Part shown: positions 1 through 8,044 of the stretch, piece by piece
How positions within the stretch are numbered: the first letter of the stretch is position 1
Layout of the letters: every line of letters begins with the position of its first letter
Assembly (NCBI GenBank): GCA_022790955.1
Contig: JAAVYD010000077.1
Coordinates: 1 to 34,958 of the forward strand
Origin: Bacillota bacterium
GTDB taxonomy: Bacteria; Bacillota; Clostridia; Peptostreptococcales; Anaerovoracaceae
DNA: 34,958 nt
Reading direction: 5' to 3'
Notes under the pieces: model-generated
What the model was told of the DNA's origin: nothing
Seen by the model: only the letters and a program-made list of their open reading frames with translations
The model's database searches: none
Program-made: the position numbers and the translations under genes

Positions 1-139
1 GGACTTCTCCAAACAGCTTAAAGTGTACAACCGCAGGGATTACAATAACTTTCCTATGCGGCCTTTAGGATGGAAATCACCGAATGAGACGCTTAGAAAT
101 TACTTGCAGCCAGTGTAACAAATGTTTGACAAACCTACA
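1..139 (+). mobile_element. Right end of an IS481/IS3-like insertion sequence (partial)
   Basis: The window opens inside an insertion sequence. A transposase C-terminus stops at 118. About 20 bp later comes a sequence ending in GACAAACCTACA; read on the other strand it begins TGTAGGTTTGTC, a TGT-start terminal repeat of the kind seen at IS481/IS3-type ends. The probable element boundary is therefore near 139. The left end, left repeat and target duplication are outside the window, so the family and exact end are inferred. The element ends about 20 bp beyond the stop codon of the solute-binding protein gene that converges on it. Confidence 0.55.
2..118 (+). CDS. Transposase, C-terminal fragment (DDE/rve integrase type)
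   Basis: Reading from base 2 gives 38 codons ending in TAA at 116-118, with the 5' part cut off by the window edge. The peptide contains YNRRDYNNFPMRPLGWKSPN, which matches the usual C-terminal end of rve-type (IS481/IS3-like) transposases: a run of N/R/P residues, then LGWKSPNE followed by a short tail. The catalytic DDE residues would lie upstream, outside the window. The gene may be intact there, so it is truncated only by the window. Family assignment rests on this short motif. Confidence 0.6.
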   Translation, partial: DFSKQLKVYNRRDYNNFPMRPLGWKSPNETLRNYLQPV

Positions 140-159
140 AAGCGTAATTATCTTTAGTC

Positions 160-1794
160 TTATTTGTACAGAGGTTCAGTTAAAGCAGGTTGATCTTCTT
201 CTGATTCTTCTTTTGAATATATTTTTATTTTCCAGTCATCGCAAGCGTAATAATAATTATTGGATCTCGGAGCTACAAGACCTTCAAAATCAGCGGAAGT
301 AGCGGCGGCGTATGTTTTATACAAAAGACATATATATGGAACGTCTTCTTCTATAATGGATTTCGCTTTCTTTAAAGTGTCTGTCATTTCATCCGAATTT
401 ATACCGGACTGCATATGATCCAGATATCCGTTCAGCGTTTCATTAAAATAGTGAGCGTAATTATTATATCCCGAATGATAAAACTGCCTTAAATCATAAT
501 CGTCGTTTATGCGCCAGCCTCCTATAAATAAATCATAACTGCCGGATCTGAGAGTTCCTTCAAAAGAAGCGCTTTCTACTTGTTTTATATTTACAGTAAT
601 GCCGAAATCTCTTAATTCGGCTGCAATTATATTTGCAGCGGTAACTCTTGATGGGTTTTCAGGATTTATCATAAATACTGCCGACAGCTTCTTTCCTTCC
701 GTATCTTCAAGAAGTCCGTCACCGTCCGTATCGAAATATCCGGCCGAGGCAAGGTATTCTTTAGCCCTATCGTCGTTCGCTTTATAAGGTTCGTTTGTTT
801 CAGTTCCGTAATATCCCGGAAAATACAGATCGTCGCTTTTTATTCCGCTGTTATAATATCCCGTCCTGATTATGTCGTTGCAGTCTATCATGCAGGCGAC
901 AGCTTTTCTGAGATTTACGTTGTTAAACGCCGAATCCGCGCTGCAGTTGAAGCCCAAGGTTTCAAATTCGTTAGATATGAACGTAGTTACAGAAAGTCCG
1001 GCGTCGCCGGAGATTTCATCTCTGTCTGTTCTTTTTGAAATATAGATGCTGATATCTCCAGACTTTATAAGTCCTACATAAGGATCGGCGACTGGCATAA
1101 TAGATAACGTTATATTGTTTTCAGCCTTTTTTCCGAAATAATTTTCGTTCGGGATTAAGGTGATTTTTTTAGTCATATCTATGGAATCTATCTGATACTG
1201 TCCTGTTCCGTATATAACCGAATCGTTTGTCTTTAGGCAGTCGCTCACAGAGGAAAATTGTGAGGCGGATATGATTGGAAAATCAAAATATGATATGGAG
1301 GCGTTAGCTGGACTTACAAATGAAAATTCTACTGTTGAATTATCTATTTCATAAGCGCTTTTTATATGAGAAATTTTTTCGTTATAAGAAGATTGAGCCG
1401 TACTTTTTAATGCGTTAAATGAAAAGACTATATCTCTTGCGCCAAGTTCCGATCCGTCGCTGAATTTTATTTCTTCTTTAAGTTTAAATCTTACCGTACC
1501 GTTGCCGAAAGTCCAGCTTGAAGCGATAACAGGCTCAGGCGCCATTGTGTCGTCTAATATGATAAGAGAGCTGTATATCAGTTTATTTGCGTAATAAAAA
1601 TCTTCGTCTATCGACGTTATGGGATTTATACTGCGCAGTTTTGTGGTAGGTATTATTATTTCATTTGAAAGGGTGTAGGATTCTCCTTTTTCATCGGTAT
1701 TTATTAATAAACCGCTTTGCTGGCATGCAGTTAAAGCGGTTGTACATACGAGGCATGTAATCAGTGAGATGAATTTTTTATTAAAAGTTCTCAT
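160..1794 (-). CDS. ABC transporter solute-binding lipoprotein, peptide type (SBP family 5)
   Basis: A 544-aa extracellular solute-binding protein of the oligopeptide/nickel (SBP_bac_5, OppA/DppA) family. The N-terminus is a lipoprotein signal: basic residues, a hydrophobic stretch and lipobox LTAC with the lipidated Cys at residue 24. Family features follow, including the early block SINPITSIDEDFYYANKLIY, the segment FKLKEEIKFSDGSELGARDI, and SAGYFDTDGDGLLED in the second lobe. Length is normal for the family. It would bind a peptide or similar ligand outside the membrane and hand it to a permease, but no permease or ATPase gene accompanies it. It is the last gene of the his-polA-coaE run, starting 17 bp after coaE. 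Its stop codon lies about 20 bp from the IS end, so any downstream transporter genes may have been separated from it. Substrate unknown. Confidence 0.85.
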   Translation of the reverse strand: MRTFNKKFISLITCLVCTTALTACQQSGLLINTDEKGESYTLSNEIIIPTTKLRSINPITSIDEDFYYANKLIYSSLIILDDTMAPEPVIASSWTFGNGTVRFKLKEEIKFSDGSELGARDIVFSFNALKSTAQSSYNEKISHIKSAYEIDNSTVEFSFVSPANASISYFDFPIISASQFSSVSDCLKTNDSVIYGTGQYQIDSIDMTKKITLIPNENYFGKKAENNITLSIMPVADPYVGLIKSGDISIYISKRTDRDEISGDAGLSVTTFISNEFETLGFNCSADSAFNNVNLRKAVACMIDCNDIIRTGYYNSGIKSDDLYFPGYYGTETNEPYKANDDRAKEYLASAGYFDTDGDGLLEDTEGKKLSAVFMINPENPSRVTAANIIAAELRDFGITVNIKQVESASFEGTLRSGSYDLFIGGWRINDDYDLRQFYHSGYNNYAHYFNETLNGYLDHMQSGINSDEMTDTLKKAKSIIEEDVPYICLLYKTYAAATSADFEGLVAPRSNNYYYACDDWKIKIYSKEESEEDQPALTEPLYK

Positions 1795-1811
1795 AATTTT
1801 CTTCTGCTCCG

Positions 1812-2462
1812 TTATTCTATGCGTTTGTCAAAATTAGCAAGGGCGTCGTCTATATTCCTATAAAGCTGTTCTTTAGTCCCTGAATTATCTATAACATAAT
1901 CCGCGAGTTTCAGCTTTTCAGCTCTTGAAGTCTGAGAATTCATGCGTTTTATGATATCGCTTCTTGTAAGACAATCTCTTTTTAGTATTCGCTGTATACG
2001 TAATTCATCGTCGAGATCGAGAACCCATGCTTCTTCAGCAGGCTCTATATTATACGGAACTTCAAATAAAAGCGGATGATCGTAAAATATTACGGTCTTC
2101 TGAAGATAGTCGTGAGGATTTGATTCTCTTGTTATGTTTTCCGCTCGCCTTGCAAAGTCGTCTGTGAGCGCTGTTATGAGAACATCTACATATTTTTGGA
2201 TGATGTGATCCAATTTCTTTTTTTGCTCGGCGTCTGAAAATACGATCTTGCCTACGTATTTTCTGTTCATAGTTCCGTCAGGAAGAAGCGCTTCCGGACC
2301 GAAGGTTTCTACGATTTCTTTAAGAGCAGGTTGTCCGGGTTCCTGGAGTTGTCTGGTTATCTGATCAAAATCTATGGTTTCAAATCCTAACTTATGGAGA
2401 TATGCGGAAGCCGTAGATTTACCGGAACCTATACCTCCGGTCAGACCAATTATATGCATCAT
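1812..2462 (-). CDS. coaE: Dephospho-CoA kinase
   Basis: A 216-aa cytosolic kinase catalysing the last step of coenzyme A synthesis, ATP-dependent phosphorylation of the 3'-OH of dephospho-CoA. The P-loop GLTGGIGSGKST lies at residues 6-17, followed by the CoaE pattern FETIDFDQITRQL. The family segment FYDHPLLFE is near residue 130. Length is normal. It lies 35 bp downstream of polA in the same direction, an adjacency seen in many Firmicutes. The ORF starts with two Met codons and either could be used. With panB elsewhere in the window, two steps of the pantothenate/CoA route are visible, though not in one operon. Confidence 0.93.
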   Translation of the reverse strand: MMHIIGLTGGIGSGKSTASAYLHKLGFETIDFDQITRQLQEPGQPALKEIVETFGPEALLPDGTMNRKYVGKIVFSDAEQKKKLDHIIQKYVDVLITALTDDFARRAENITRESNPHDYLQKTVIFYDHPLLFEVPYNIEPAEEAWVLDLDDELRIQRILKRDCLTRSDIIKRMNSQTSRAEKLKLADYVIDNSGTKEQLYRNIDDALANFDKRIE

Positions 2463-2497
2463 TTTTAAGTTCCTTAATAAAAATCAAATAATTTAAA

Positions 2498-5275
2498 CTA
2501 TTTTAATTCAAACCAGTTGATTCCTGAGTTTACATCAGCAACCAACGGTACTTTTAATAATACCGCATTATTCATGCAGGATTCAAGTAGTTCTTCAACT
2601 TTTTCTTTTTCTTCCGAAGGAGCGTCTATTAGAAGCTCGTCGTGAACCTGAAGAACAAGTCTGCAGTTTTTTAAAGAAGTATTGACAGTTTCATAAACTT
2701 TTATCATCGCTATTTTCATTATATCGGCTGCGCTGCCCTGTACGGGAGTATTCATGGCAAGGCGTTCGCCGAGTTGTCTTGTCATATAATTGGAAGCGTG
2801 AATCTCGTTGATATTCCTGCGTCTGCCCTTTATGGTAGTTACGTAATTATTATCGCGGCAGAACTGTACCATATCGTTCATATAGGTTTTTACCTTGGGA
2901 TGTTTGTCGAAATACTGGTCTATATAATCCTGTGCTTCGGCTCTTGATATTTTCAGATCCTCGGAAAGCCCAAAAGCGCTTATGCCGTATATTACGCCGA
3001 AATTAACGGCTTTTGCCCTGCTTCTTTGCAGAGGAGTCACTTCTTCCGGAGCTGTGTTAAATACTCTTGCTGCCGTTGCCGTGTGGATATCGCTTTTTTC
3101 TGCGAAAGCTTCTATTAACGCTTCGTCTTCGGACAGATGAGCCATCACTCTTAATTCTATCTGAGAATAATCGGCTCCTACTAAGACTCTGTTCGGAGCT
3201 GACGATGTAAATATTTTTCTGAATTGTCTGCCCAGCTCCTGACGTATAGGGATATTCTGCAGGTTTGGTTCTGTGCAGCTTAGCCTGCCAGTAGTGGTAA
3301 CGGTCTGTTGAAAATGAGCGTGAATAAAGCCGTTTGCGTCTATTAGAGGCAGCATGCCTTCCACGTAAGTGCCGTTTAATTTTGTAATCATTCTGTATTC
3401 TAAGATAAGCGGTACTATTGCATGGTCGTCAGCTATTTTTTCAAGAATTTCGGCGCTGGTGGAATAACCTGTTTTTGTTTTCTTACCGTTTTTAAGGTTT
3501 AATTTTTCAAATAAAATAGAACCGAGTTGTTTAGGAGAATTAATATTAAATTCTTCTCCTGCCATAGCGTATATCATTTCGGTCAGCTCCGAGATTCTTT
3601 CTTTTAGTGCGTCGCCTATTTCGTTTAATGCATTTGCGTCGGCTTTTATTCCGGCGCTTTCCATCGAAGCGAGTACTTCTATAAGAGGTAATTCCACATC
3701 TTCGTAGACTTCTGTAAGCTCCATTTCAGTAAGTTTTATGGTCTGATTTAAAATCAAGGAAGATGCCGCCTGGAAGATCATTAGTCCCATTTTCGCCTGA
3801 TTATCATAAATTGCTCCGAACAGATCTATTGCTGATATATTCTCTGCAATTTCTTTGTCACTTGGAAAATTCTGGTGAAAATTCTCAAGCATAAGAACGG
3901 AAAGTTCGTAGGATTTTTTCTGCGGGTCTATAAGGTATGCAGCTATAGCCGTATCATAGTATGTGTTGAATATAACGGCTTCTCCTTCTCCGAGTTTCGC
4001 CGCTCCGTTTGAAATGAGAGAGTAATAATCGGATTTAAGGTCATGACCGCATATTTTTCCGTTGTATTCGGCAAAAAATTCGGAGGTGATATCCGTATAA
4101 TCAGACTGCCAGTGTATTATATAAAATTTATCGTCTGCAGCTATACATATAGAAGATATTTCAGGCTGAGCTTTGTGATTGTTATCATGGAAAATTTTAA
4201 GCCATATAAGGCTGCTTTTTTTGATTTCCTCCAAAGCTGAGGATAGATCGCCGGCATTTTCTATATGGATAGTTTGAATATCTTCTGAGATTTTACAAAT
4301 ATCCGTATATATAGTCTGTTCAAGCTGTTCAAGTGAAGCGCTGTTTTCATTAATATAATTTTTCGGATTACTTTCAGACTTATAAGCTCCAGACGTCGGC
4401 ATTTTATTTGAAGCTGAGAGTTTTTTCAGGAAGGAATTAAATTCCAGTTTCTTGTAAAGTTCCGTAAGTTTATCGTAATCAGGCTTTTTGTATTCCATTT
4501 CGCCGAAATCTATTTCTATTGGAACATATCTGTTTATTTCAGCGAGCCTCCTGCTCATTACCGCGAGCTGAGCGTTTTCTTCTATTTTATCTTTCAGCTT
4601 GCTCGCTTTCATGCTGTCCAGGGAATTTATGAGATTTTCTACTGAACCGTATTCTAAGATTAGTTTGGTTGCTGTTTTTTCCCCTACTCCTGGGATTCCC
4701 GGAATATTGTCCGATTGATCTCCCATTAAACCCTTAAAATCTATAAACTGAAGCGGCGAAAAACCGTATTTGTCAAATACGGCTTTTTCATCGTAAACAT
4801 CAAATTCAGACGTTCCGCGCTTTGTAAATATTATCGTGGTGCTGTCGCTTGCAAGTTGAAAAGCGTCCTTATCTCCTGTAATGATATAAGGTTTGATATT
4901 TTCTTCTTCTGCAATTCTTGAAACTGTTCCCAGTATATCGTCGGCTTCAAAGCCGTCTATTTCAAGCAGTTTTATATTCATAGCCGTGAGAATTTCCTTT
5001 AATACAGGAAATTCCATAGCAAGTTCAGGCGGCATTTTTTTCCTGCCAGCCTTGTAATCTGTATATTCCATATGCCGGAATGTAGGCGCTTTTCTGTCGA
5101 AAGCTACGGCTATATGGGAAGGTTCGTAGTCTGTGAGGATTTTATTCATCATATTTAGAAAGCCGAATATCCCCTGAGTATACATGCCTTCTTTTGTTAT
5201 CATGGGACGTTGTATGGCATAGTAGGCTCTGTTCATAAGACTGTTGCCGTCTATTATTACGAGTGTATTTTCCAT
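2498..5275 (-). CDS. polA: DNA polymerase I
   Basis: A 925-aa repair and Okazaki-fragment processing polymerase. Residues 1 to about 290 form the 5'-3' exonuclease/flap nuclease domain (IDGNSLMNRAYYA at the start, GDKDAFQL, DNIPGIPGVGEKTA helix-hairpin-helix). The middle region, about 330-520, is the 3'-5' exonuclease fold, but the first catalytic motif, normally D-x-E, reads LIWLKIFHD, so proofreading is probably lost, as in other Gram-positive Pol I enzymes. The polymerase domain carries motif A (DYSQIELRVMAHLS), motif B (RSRAKAVNFGVIYG) and motif C (QVHDELLIDA). The ATG is 2 bp after the hisI stop, with the Shine-Dalgarno sequence inside the end of hisI, so translation may be coupled to the his operon. 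Confidence 0.97.
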   Translation of the reverse strand: MENTLVIIDGNSLMNRAYYAIQRPMITKEGMYTQGIFGFLNMMNKILTDYEPSHIAVAFDRKAPTFRHMEYTDYKAGRKKMPPELAMEFPVLKEILTAMNIKLLEIDGFEADDILGTVSRIAEEENIKPYIITGDKDAFQLASDSTTIIFTKRGTSEFDVYDEKAVFDKYGFSPLQFIDFKGLMGDQSDNIPGIPGVGEKTATKLILEYGSVENLINSLDSMKASKLKDKIEENAQLAVMSRRLAEINRYVPIEIDFGEMEYKKPDYDKLTELYKKLEFNSFLKKLSASNKMPTSGAYKSESNPKNYINENSASLEQLEQTIYTDICKISEDIQTIHIENAGDLSSALEEIKKSSLIWLKIFHDNNHKAQPEISSICIAADDKFYIIHWQSDYTDITSEFFAEYNGKICGHDLKSDYYSLISNGAAKLGEGEAVIFNTYYDTAIAAYLIDPQKKSYELSVLMLENFHQNFPSDKEIAENISAIDLFGAIYDNQAKMGLMIFQAASSLILNQTIKLTEMELTEVYEDVELPLIEVLASMESAGIKADANALNEIGDALKERISELTEMIYAMAGEEFNINSPKQLGSILFEKLNLKNGKKTKTGYSTSAEILEKIADDHAIVPLILEYRMITKLNGTYVEGMLPLIDANGFIHAHFQQTVTTTGRLSCTEPNLQNIPIRQELGRQFRKIFTSSAPNRVLVGADYSQIELRVMAHLSEDEALIEAFAEKSDIHTATAARVFNTAPEEVTPLQRSRAKAVNFGVIYGISAFGLSEDLKISRAEAQDYIDQYFDKHPKVKTYMNDMVQFCRDNNYVTTIKGRRRNINEIHASNYMTRQLGERLAMNTPVQGSAADIMKIAMIKVYETVNTSLKNCRLVLQVHDELLIDAPSEEKEKVEELLESCMNNAVLLKVPLVADVNSGINWFELK

Positions 5276-5277
5276 TT

Positions 5278-5619
5278 TTACTCCTGATCTAAATTAAAAT
5301 CCCTGTAAAAACAGGTAAAATTGCCGGTGTGGCATGCTGCTCCTATCTGCTCCGCTGTAATAAGGATCGTATCGCAGTCGCAGTCGTAGCTTACTTTTTT
5401 TACGTTCTGGAAGTGACCGGAGGTTTCGCCTTTATTCCACATCTGTTGCCGGCTTCTGCTGTAAAACCACGTTTTTCCGGTGGAAAGAGTAAGTTTCAGA
5501 GCTTCTTCGTTCATATATGCGAGCATTAATACTTGTTTTGATTTGTAATCCTGTACGATTGCAGGTACAAGACCGTTTTTATCGTATTTTATCTGATTTA
5601 GTATTTCTTCGTTATTCAT
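5278..5619 (-). CDS. hisI: Phosphoribosyl-AMP cyclohydrolase (HisI alone)
   Basis: A 113-aa metal-dependent enzyme that opens the purine ring of phosphoribosyl-AMP, the third step of histidine synthesis. Signature segments are [20 protein letters not shown] and the metal-binding CDCDTILI followed by GAACHTG. Length matches the stand-alone cyclohydrolase, so the HisE pyrophosphohydrolase domain often fused to it is absent and no hisE lies nearby. The start overlaps the hisF stop by 8 bp, and polA follows 2 bp after its stop, so it is embedded in a translationally tight operon. Confidence 0.95.
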   Translation of the reverse strand: MNNEEILNQIKYDKNGLVPAIVQDYKSKQVLMLAYMNEEALKLTLSTGKTWFYSRSRQQMWNKGETSGHFQNVKKVSYDCDCDTILITAEQIGAACHTGNFTCFYRDFNLDQE

Positions 5620-6370
5620 TTCGCATATTCACTCCGTTTTCTGTCAGATATTTTTTCAGCTCCCTGATATTTATTTCACCGAAATGAAATACGCTTGCCG
5701 CAAGTCCTGCGTCGGCTTTTCCTTTTGTAAACACGTCAAGAAAATGTTCTCTTGTGCCTGCGCCGCCGGAGGCTATCACAGGGATAGTAACGAGCCGGGA
5801 TACTGTGCTGTTGAGTTCGAGATCGAATCCCGTTTTAACGCCGTCGGCATCTATACTGTTTAAGACGAGTTCGCCTGCGCCGAGGGCTTCTCCGCGCTGC
5901 GCCCATTCTACTGCGTCTATGCCTGTAGGCGTTCTTCCGCCGTTTACGTAAACTTCCCAGGAATCCTCTGTGCGTTTGGCATCTATTGAAAGCACTACGC
6001 ACTGATTTCCGAATTTAAGGGCAGCTTCCGTTATGAGTTCTGGATTTTTTACTGCCGCGGAATTTACGGAAACTTTATCCGCGCCGGCTCTTAAAACTTT
6101 GTTAAAATCGTCTATTGTTCTTATGCCGCCGCCTACTGTAAACGGTATATATACATTATACGCTGTTTTCTCTACTACATCGAGGAATATTTCTCTTTGC
6201 TCGTTTGATGCGGTAATATCATAAAATACGAGCTCGTCGGCTCCTATGTCGCTGTAATGTTTTGCCAGTTCCACGGGATCGTCGACATCCTGAAGTCCTT
6301 TAAATTTAACGCCTTTTACAACTCTGCCGTGGTCTACGTCCAGGCATGGAACTATTCTCTTAGTCAACAA
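5612..6370 (-). CDS. hisF: Imidazole glycerol phosphate synthase, cyclase subunit HisF
   Basis: A TIM-barrel cyclase that, with HisH, converts PRFAR plus ammonia into imidazole glycerol phosphate and AICAR. Visible motifs are [19 protein letters not shown] at the start with the catalytic Asp, [21 protein letters not shown] with the second catalytic Asp, and [10 protein letters not shown] chose a TTG start at 6370: it gives the family-typical beginning [12 protein letters not shown] (252 aa), and an AGAAGG ribosome site lies 8-9 bp upstream. A longer GTG start at 6379 (255 aa) is open but would have the ribosome site directly against the start codon. It overlaps hisH by 11 bp; the usual hisA between hisH and hisF is missing. 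Confidence 0.94.
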   Translation of the reverse strand: MLTKRIVPCLDVDHGRVVKGVKFKGLQDVDDPVELAKHYSDIGADELVFYDITASNEQREIFLDVVEKTAYNVYIPFTVGGGIRTIDDFNKVLRAGADKVSVNSAAVKNPELITEAALKFGNQCVVLSIDAKRTEDSWEVYVNGGRTPTGIDAVEWAQRGEALGAGELVLNSIDADGVKTGFDLELNSTVSRLVTIPVIASGGAGTREHFLDVFTKGKADAGLAASVFHFGEINIRELKKYLTENGVNMRNE

Positions 6371-7001
6371 TATTTTCACCTTCTTTCAGGAAATTAGTCA
6401 GTAATCTCATGCCTGTATCAGAACTTTTTTCCGGATGAAACTGCATACCGATTATATTGTCTTTTCTAACAACGCCGGGAACTTTCACACTGTAATCTGC
6501 GTAATATACGACGTCGTTCCAGTCCTTCGGCACAGCATAATACGAATGGACGAAATAAGCGAATCTGCCTTCGTCTATTCCATTTCCAATATTATCCTGT
6601 CTGTTTTTTATGAGTCTGTTCCAGCCCATATGCGGGATTTTCAGTTCGCTGTTCCAGTTTTCATCGTTTTGTTTTCCGAATCGCACCACGCTTCCGGGGA
6701 TAAGTTCCAGACCATTCCACTCGCCGTCCTCATAACTCTTGTCGAACAGCATCTGCATGCCTAAGCATATGCCGAGAAACAGTTTGCCCTCTGCGGAGGC
6801 TTTTTTTATGTATTCGTCAAGACCGGATTTTTTAAGATTTTCCATAGCTTTGCCGAAAGAACCTACTCCGGGAAGAATAAGCGAAGTGCATTTATCTAAA
6901 ACCACTGGATCCGAAGTCAGCACTGGTTTCGCTCCTAATTTTTCCACAGCCTTCATAACGCTTTTCACGTTACCGGCATCGTAATCTATTATACCTACCA
7001 T
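6360..7001 (-). CDS. hisH: Imidazole glycerol phosphate synthase, glutaminase subunit HisH
   Basis: A 213-aa class I glutamine amidotransferase that hydrolyses glutamine and channels ammonia into HisF. The oxyanion/entrance motif LPGVGSFG is at about 44-50, the nucleophile Cys79 is in [10 protein letters not shown], and the His/Glu pair is in [10 protein letters not shown] near the C-terminus, so the triad is complete. Length is normal. It sits 5 bp after hisB and overlaps hisF, consistent with equal expression of the two subunits. It is slightly longer in the middle (about residues 105-130) than minimal homologues. Confidence 0.95.
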   Translation of the reverse strand: MVGIIDYDAGNVKSVMKAVEKLGAKPVLTSDPVVLDKCTSLILPGVGSFGKAMENLKKSGLDEYIKKASAEGKLFLGICLGMQMLFDKSYEDGEWNGLELIPGSVVRFGKQNDENWNSELKIPHMGWNRLIKNRQDNIGNGIDEGRFAYFVHSYYAVPKDWNDVVYYADYSVKVPGVVRKDNIIGMQFHPEKSSDTGMRLLTNFLKEGENIVD

Positions 7002-7006
7002 TATAT

Positions 7007-7585
7007 TTATAAAACCCCCTTTGTCGAAAGCAGCTCGCTTCCTGAAATCTCGACGCTTTGCGAAAGCGCGCGTCCGGCGCTTTTAAATATCGCTTCTATT
7101 ATATGATGTGTATTTTTGCCGTACATTGCGTTTATATGAAGCGTTATCATTGCATTCATAGCGAACGCTCTAAAAAATTCCTCCGTAAGCTCAGTTTCAA
7201 ATTCGCCTACCCGTTCTGAAGAAAATTCAGCGTTAAACACTAAAAAAGGTCTGCCGGAAAGATCGCTGCTCGCCATGGCGAGAGCTTCGTCCATAGGCGT
7301 GAACGCAGTACCGAAGCGTTTAAGCCCCTTTTTTTCTTTAGTGCAGGCAAAAAAAGCCTGACCCAGAACTATGCCTATATCCTCTGCCGAGTGATGGAAA
7401 TCTACCTCAACATCGCCTTTGCAATTTATATCTATATCGAATCCCGCGTGTTTTCCCATAGCGTTTATCATATGATCAAAAAAACCGTTTCCTGAATTGC
7501 AGTTTACAGCGCCGCTGCCGTCTATATTTAAGTTTACGGTAATATCAGTTTCTTTTGTAGTTCTTGTAATCGTTTCTTTTCTCAT
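7007..7585 (-). CDS. hisB: Imidazoleglycerol-phosphate dehydratase
   Basis: A 192-aa single-function dehydratase (no fused phosphatase, unlike the enterobacterial HisB) that removes water from imidazole glycerol phosphate. The two metal-binding signatures are present: FHHSAEDIGIVLGQA with the first His cluster, and NTHHIIEAIFKSAGRAL near the C-terminus. The early FFDHMI motif is also present. Since the phosphatase domain is missing, that step is presumably carried out by the PHP-type phosphatase encoded divergently at 11209-12000. It is 39 bp downstream of the unrecognised 129-aa gene and 5 bp before hisH. Confidence 0.96.
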   Translation of the reverse strand: MRKETITRTTKETDITVNLNIDGSGAVNCNSGNGFFDHMINAMGKHAGFDIDINCKGDVEVDFHHSAEDIGIVLGQAFFACTKEKKGLKRFGTAFTPMDEALAMASSDLSGRPFLVFNAEFSSERVGEFETELTEEFFRAFAMNAMITLHINAMYGKNTHHIIEAIFKSAGRALSQSVEISGSELLSTKGVL

Positions 7586-7624
7586 TTTTATTACCCTTAA
7601 TGTCCGTATGATAAAAACAGTATT

Positions 7625-8014
7625 TTATATAAAAAATTCTACCGGACTGTATTTTTCCACATCATGTATATAGGATGAATTGTAAAATTCTTTAAAAATA
7701 TCCAGACATTCATCCTCTGTACATGTTTTTTCAAACAACTTTGTATTCTTCTCATCCTCGACACCGATCTGTACGTTAATGCCTCCGCTGATTCTGCATG
7801 CCTGCACAAAGCGTATATTATGACGGGCGTTTGCCACTGTAAGCGTAATAAACTGATCTTCGTCCTCAAACATATCAAAAATACAGTCCTCTACCTCTGT
7901 CCAGTATTCCACAGGCTTGTCCTCATATTGAGTCCTTATATTTTTCGGCGCTTCGCATACTGTTTTTTCAAACAGCACATTTGTCGTTGTTTCTCTCTTT
8001 TGATTTTCACTCAT
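7625..8014 (-). CDS. Unrecognised 129-aa protein inside the his operon
   Basis: I do not recognise this protein. It is small, acidic and apparently soluble, with no signal peptide, membrane segment or nucleotide-binding motif. The first 35 residues are polar. The centre has a likely beta-rich section (QFITLTVANARHNIRFVQAC, then GGINVQIGV), followed by an acidic helix-like stretch (TEDECLDIFKEFYN). Three cysteines are scattered without a metal-ligand pattern. It lies 30 bp after hisD and 39 bp before hisB in the same direction, the position often held by hisC in other his operons, but it has no resemblance to an aminotransferase. The location implies co-expression with histidine synthesis. A role as operon-specific accessory or regulatory protein is only a guess. 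Confidence 0.75.
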   Translation of the reverse strand: MSENQKRETTTNVLFEKTVCEAPKNIRTQYEDKPVEYWTEVEDCIFDMFEDEDQFITLTVANARHNIRFVQACRISGGINVQIGVEDEKNTKLFEKTCTEDECLDIFKEFYNSSYIHDVEKYSPVEFFI

Positions 8015-8044
8015 GATATTTTATCCTATAAAGGCGTATAATCA

